A stretch of 64,000 bases of DNA. Source: Zhengitettix transpicula (Eukaryota; Arthropoda; Insecta; Orthoptera; Tetrigidae). Position numbers and translations under genes: made by a program. The notes beneath the pieces were generated by a model, which saw only the letters and a list, made by a program, of their open reading frames with translations, was not told the origin of the DNA and searched no databases. The stretch lies in NCBI GenBank assembly GCA_037074705.1, contig CM073591.1, positions 80,954,532-81,018,531 on the forward strand, written 5' to 3'. This document shows, piece by piece, positions 59,898 to 64,000 of the stretch (position 1 is its first letter; each line of letters starts with the position of its first letter).

Positions 59898-61355
59898 TTA
59901 CTCGCCAGCGTGCTCAGGGATGCATTTACCCCCTTTACCAAGACTGACCGCGGTTTCTTTGTCGTAAACCGGTGGACTACCCGGAAACATGGATCGCGGT
60001 TTACCAGCTCTGCAGCTCAGACGGAGGTCGTGTATGGTCCTCAATGGCTGAGGTTGCATCAGCAGACAGCCGAGACACAATGTCGGCACCAGACTGCATA
60101 TGTCCACTATGATAGCTACAGACTGACTCTCCTCCGCTGATAGTACCAGACTGCATATGTCCACCACTATAGCTACAGACTGACTCTCCTCCGCTGATGG
60201 TACCAGACTGCATATGTCCACTATGATAGCTACAGCCTGACTCTCCTCCGCTGATAGTACCAGACTGCATATGTCCACCACTATAGCTACAGACTGACTC
60301 TCCTCCTCTGATGGTACCAGACTGCATATGTCCACCACTATAGCTACAGCCTGACTCTCCTCCGCTGATGGTACCAGACTGCATATGTCCACCACTATAG
60401 CTACAGACTCACTCTCCTCCTCTGATGGTACCAGACTGCATATGTCCACCACTATAGCTACAGCCTGACTCTCCTCCGCTGATAGTACCAGACTGCATAT
60501 GCCCACCACTATAGCTACAGACTGACTCTCCTCCTCTGATGGTACCAGACTGCATATGTCCACCACTATAGCTACAGCCTGACTCTCCTCCGCTGATGGT
60601 ACCAGACTGCATATGTCCACCACTATAGCTACAGCCTGACTCTCCTCCGCTGATGGTACCAGACTGCATATATCCACTATGATAGCTACAGACTGACTCT
60701 CTTCCGTTGATGGTACCAGACTGCATATGTCCACTATGATAGCTACAGCCTGACTCTCCTCCGCTGATAGTACCAGACTGCATATGTCCACCACTATAGC
60801 TACAGACTGACTCTCCTCCGCTGATGGTACCAGACTGCATATGTCCACTATGATAGCTACAGCCTCACTCTCCTCCGCTGATAGTACCAGACTGCATATG
60901 TCCACCACTATAGCTACAGACTGACTCTCCTCCTCTGATGGTACCAGACTGCATATGTCCACCACTATAGCTACAGCCTGACTCTCCTCCGCTGATAGTA
61001 CCTGACTGCATATGCCCACCACTATAGCTACAGACTCACTCTCCTCCGCTGATGGTACCAGACTGTGTATGTCCACTATGATAGCTACAGCCTGACTCTC
61101 CTCCGCTGATAGTACCAGACTGCATATGTCCACCACTATAGCTACAGACTGACTCTCCTCCTCTGATGGTACCAGACTGCATATGTCCACCACTATAGCT
61201 ACAGCCTGACTCTCCTCCGCTGATAGTACCAGACTGCATATGCCCACCACTATAGCTACAGACTGACTCTCCTTCGCTGATGGTACCAGACTGTCCCGTC
61301 TCGAGAGGTGTCTCTCCCGGACCCCAAAAATCACTGTGTCGTGATAGGGTATCAT
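59898..61355 (-). CDS. 485-codon open frame made of 19-residue repeats; gene status doubtful
   Basis: From ATG at 61355 to TAA at 59898 the minus strand is open. After 26 residues (to RRD) come 21 units of the type SLVPSAEESQAVAIVVDIC, then a non-repetitive tail of about 60 residues ending GKCIPEHAGE. The frame exists because the 57-bp repeat is a multiple of three. A second minus-strand frame of the same units, MQSGTISGGESVCSYSGGH, is open across most of the array but has a TGA in three units. Its flanks (WGPGETPLETGQSGTIS before, GADIVSRLSADATSAIEDH after) look at least as protein-like, and it runs into a GTAAAC donor-like site. No known domain, signal peptide or promoter was found. It may be a real repetitive exon or only a minisatellite. 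Confidence 0.25.
   Translation of the reverse strand: MIPYHDTVIFGVRERHLSRRDSLVPSAKESQSVAIVVGICSLVLSAEESQAVAIVVDICSLVPSEEESQSVAIVVDICSLVLSAEESQAVAIIVDIHSLVPSAEESESVAIVVGICSQVLSAEESQAVAIVVDICSLVPSEEESQSVAIVVDICSLVLSAEESEAVAIIVDICSLVPSAEESQSVAIVVDICSLVLSAEESQAVAIIVDICSLVPSTEESQSVAIIVDICSLVPSAEESQAVAIVVDICSLVPSAEESQAVAIVVDICSLVPSEEESQSVAIVVGICSLVLSAEESQAVAIVVDICSLVPSEEESESVAIVVDICSLVPSAEESQAVAIVVDICSLVPSEEESQSVAIVVDICSLVLSAEESQAVAIIVDICSLVPSAEESQSVAIVVDICSLVLSAEESQSVAIIVDICSLVPTLCLGCLLMQPQPLRTIHDLRLSCRAGKPRSMFPGSPPVYDKETAVSLGKGGKCIPEHAGE
60072..61293. repeat. Minisatellite, 57-bp unit, 21 units, no indels
   Basis: The anchor CCAGACTGCATATG (first at 60089) recurs at 57-base steps; the last CCAGACTG is at 61286, exactly 21 x 57 = 1197 bases later, so no unit has gained or lost a base. 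Variants occur at few positions: CCACCACTATAG or CCACTATGATAG, CTGATGG or CTGATAG, CAGACTGACTC or CAGCCTGACTC, TCCGCTG or TCCTCTG. The variants alternate, giving a two-unit (114 bp) and partly four-unit (228 bp) higher-order pattern. Confidence 0.97.
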
Positions 61356-62890
61356 CGACCCGTGACCCGTAGTTTATTCTAATTTAGGCCCCACCAATGG
61401 ACCATACTTTCCCGGCCGTCTAACCTTTCTTGACCTTCTCCAGTCAAAGTTTTATGGCCTTGTTTGCGGGACCTGTGGATTTTTCCAATCCGGGCTGCAA
61501 TTGTCTATTGTCGGCTACTCGACGGCGGCAAGCCACGTTTCCATGTCACCAGGCAGAAATATCAAATAAAATTACTAAAATATTTAATGTTAAAGCTAAA
61601 TTTCTAAAAGTGCGCCATAATTATATAGTTTAAGATTTTTAGTATTAAATTAATGGTAAGTCTTAAAATAGTTTTAATGGCAGACACACAATCGCTGATA
61701 AAAAAGAAAAAAATTTGAAAGGATTAGATGTCGATTTCTTTGACGACGCTCCATCAGTTTCCGTTGGACACTAATCACCGTCCGAGTTCGCCATATCGCG
61801 ATTTCTCAAGTGTCCTAATTTAACAAACCATTGCGCAAGCCGTAGATGTTGGAATCCTACGAGATTACATGCCATTCGCCAGTGCTCACGGTGTGACAAA
61901 TGCGCCATTCACAGTGGTTTAATCACCATAGAGGACGCATATGCTCATTTCTCACGCACCACGCATTGCCAATACGCGCACTTAAGAGTGATTAATTTGG
62001 GAACTGTAAGCTGTACGAATATTTACGATCTCATTAGGTTTATCCTGTCGCTTATTGTCCCCGACTGAGCTATTATGATAAATAATTGTTTGCAAATGAC
62101 TCTGCTCAAATAATTTAGAAAAATGGACGTAGTCTCGGCTGAAAACTTGTTGTTTCATACAAATAACAAGACGATGTGATTTTTAGATTCCACTTCCTGC
62201 AAGTAACATGAATTTAAGGCGTTGCTCGTTTGTGCCTGTAATCAGTCCTCCATAACGACCTTTACGCCCGTTTCATTTGCTGAGACACGAGACGTACTGC
62301 AGCTTGTAATTTAGACGACATTCACAGCAACTGCTTGACGGGAAGCCTCGACGCAATCCAAAACTTGCCGAGTAAACGCTTTATATTTGTGAAGAGCTCG
62401 CAAAATCGTAAATTCTAGACACTTGAAGAAACTTACCCAGGTTCCGCATACGTTTACAAAAACTTTGCTCACCTGGAAAGCAAGACGAGTTTGTCACGCA
62501 CGACGGCAAGTTTTCAAGTAGAATACGTTAACAGGCGAAACTATCACGTTCACGGGTTAACTTAATACGTATTCAAAATGATTGTGTGCGGATGTCAAAA
62601 GGCATCAACGAATTTTAGAGAGGATCAGAATAATACATCATGTTTTAACCGAAGTTATTCTACTAAATATATTTCAAACCAATTTGAAATTTAAACTAAA
62701 AATAAAATAATTCATATTTACATATTATTAATCATAACTTTTACGACTAATTCAATTATGAACACTAATACCTCAGTTTTCAGACAAATTTAATATAAAA
62801 ATCGATTACAAAGAAAATAATTTACACATACGTGGACGTTTCGACGCTACATTGCAAAGTAAAGCATAGATCTAAAACCAAGGATATATA
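61356..62890. other. Less AT-rich unassigned DNA
   Basis: Between about 61400 and 62570 the sequence is noticeably richer in GC and CpG than most of the window and shares no repeat with it, but only short frames are open (for example 61430-61633). It may be unique sequence next to or inside a host gene. ACGTTTCGACGC near 62837 resembles the dispersed repeat core at 18.4 kb. Confidence 0.35.
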
Positions 62891-63952
62891 TTGTAATAAT
62901 TATATAACCTATGCGCTTTTAAAATGAAAAACTATTAACTTTATACAAAAAACAAAATTTATTATGCCAAAATTTAAAACAATTATAAAATATACAAAAT
63001 ATTTGGGATCTCAGGGTCTTGAACTGGGTTTGATAAATGGCAGAATTTATATAATCAAAATCACAAAAATTACATTTGCTTTATATGGGAATCAATGCGT
63101 CTGAACATAGACGAAATTTGTTGCTGAAGAAATAATGCTAAAGATTGAATTTAAACCATTTCAATTTTTATCAAGAAATAAAGAATGATCTGAATAATTA
63201 AATATCTCATTTTTATCGATAATTAAAGAACGATCTGACGTTTATCTTTTAAACGTGGTTTACAATGATTTTAAAGTTTTCTTTCTACTTACGGCAGCCC
63301 AGGTCTCATTTTAAATTTTCGTGCACAATTTTGGGGTTTTCACAGATTCTAAGTTCTCACAGACTCTAAATGTTCACAGACTCTAATTAGCGTAGTTTGT
63401 TAGTTGGTTTAAAATAACTTTGTCGATTCTCGATGATTTACTGTAACCTGGATTTGTAGGTCTCGTGGATTTTTGTTGAAAATGCACCTCATTGGTTTTG
63501 TCTGTTGACTGAAGACTAGTTCAATTTCTGCATTTTTGATATAACAGCGTACTGGTTACTGAAACACTTTCTCGTTCTTTAAATTAGACCGTTTTCATTC
63601 TCGCTGCTGACTGACTAAATTGTTCAACTTTTCGTGTATTAGAATTTTGTGGTCTTTACACCTCGCCGTTCATTGCCTGACTGTACTACTTTTGTAAAAT
63701 AGACTTTGCTGGTCTTTATGCCTCGCCGTTCATTGCCTGACTGTTCGTTCTTTTCGTCTGTTCTATTTGCTGTCTGCTGCCCGACTATTCGTTCGTCTCG
63801 TAAATTTTGAGCGCGTAAAACCTTCTCGACCGATCAACAATACTTTCTTTGCCTTGCCGGTTTGTTGCGGCGTCCGCTATATCCACCAATAATGAGTCCT
63901 CTACAATTCAACTTTTCAATTAGAACCATGCCTTAATTACCAATTACTACAA
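62891..63952 (+). mobile_element. TIR element associated with (TA)n, copy 2
   Basis: 1062 bp from TTGTAATAATTATATAAC to CCAATTACTACAA, flanked by TATA on both sides (62887-62890 and 63953-63956). It aligns with copy 1 (40618-41573) through most of its length. It contains an internal 60-bp tandem duplication (GGTCTTTACACCTCGCCGTT at 63651 and its repeat at 63711) that copy 1 has only once. No transposase frame. Confidence 0.8.
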
Positions 63953-64000
63953 TATAGAGGAATATCAAACAAATTACAATAAGACATCATATAATTTGTT

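Noticed and set aside
60072..61293. The regular array as a possible CRISPR array
   Set aside because: The 57-bp units are contiguous with no unique spacers, and the context is eukaryotic; it is a minisatellite.

Overview
The window looks like AT-rich, gene-poor nuclear DNA of an insect, most likely a large polyneopteran-type genome (cockroach, stick insect or orthopteran kind). That placement is an inference from base composition and from the mixture of mobile elements; the species cannot be named from sequence alone. There is no bacterial or organellar signature: no operons, rRNA or tRNA genes, phage genes or CRISPR arrays. No complete host protein-coding gene could be identified. Almost every recognisable feature is a mobile-element copy or a repeat, and almost every recognisable reading frame is a decayed transposase or reverse transcriptase.

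Layout. 1-7.8 kb: AT-rich DNA with four fold-back (snapback) sequences and one exon-like stretch behind a good splice acceptor (6233-6349). 7.85-9.11 kb: a complete but mutated mariner. 10.2-11.7 kb: a Helitron-like non-autonomous element and a tRNA-derived SINE relic. 13.07-14.38 kb: a second mariner lineage in reverse orientation, whose 345-codon frame is broken only by three stop codons. 17-36 kb: scattered copies of one retroposon family, a tandem pair of long palindromes (20.7 kb), a second tRNA-like SINE relic, a diverged tandem repeat, a second Helitron-like copy and a possible exon at 29.9 kb. 40.6-41.9 kb: two inverted-repeat elements on either side of a 42-base (TA)n tract. 42.9-44.2 kb: another copy of the second mariner lineage. 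45.7-46.9 kb: the decayed 3' end of an I-like LINE. 47.9-58.4 kb: a piggyBac-like TTAA element followed by a dense cluster of the retroposon, including nested insertions. 58.5-59.6 kb: relics of a third mariner lineage and of a Jockey-like LINE. 59.9-61.4 kb: a 57-bp x 21 minisatellite with no indels that is open as a 485-codon frame. 62.9-63.95 kb: a second copy of the large (TA)n-associated element.

The most striking component is a retroposon of about 490-560 bp with roughly 20 full or partial copies here, about a tenth of the window by my tally. It has a 3' poly(A) tail, 12-13 bp target-site duplications in several copies, frequent 5' truncation and several conserved hairpins, the first at its 5' end. 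I could not find a convincing tRNA, 7SL or 5S head, so I treat it as an unclassified, structured SINE-like family. Copy nesting gives a partial history: the piggyBac-like element was in place before one retroposon copy inserted at its end, and one retroposon later inserted inside the 5' hairpin of another.

All coordinates and alignments were made by eye. Element ends supported by a target-site duplication are reliable to a base or two; ends of decayed copies are approximate.
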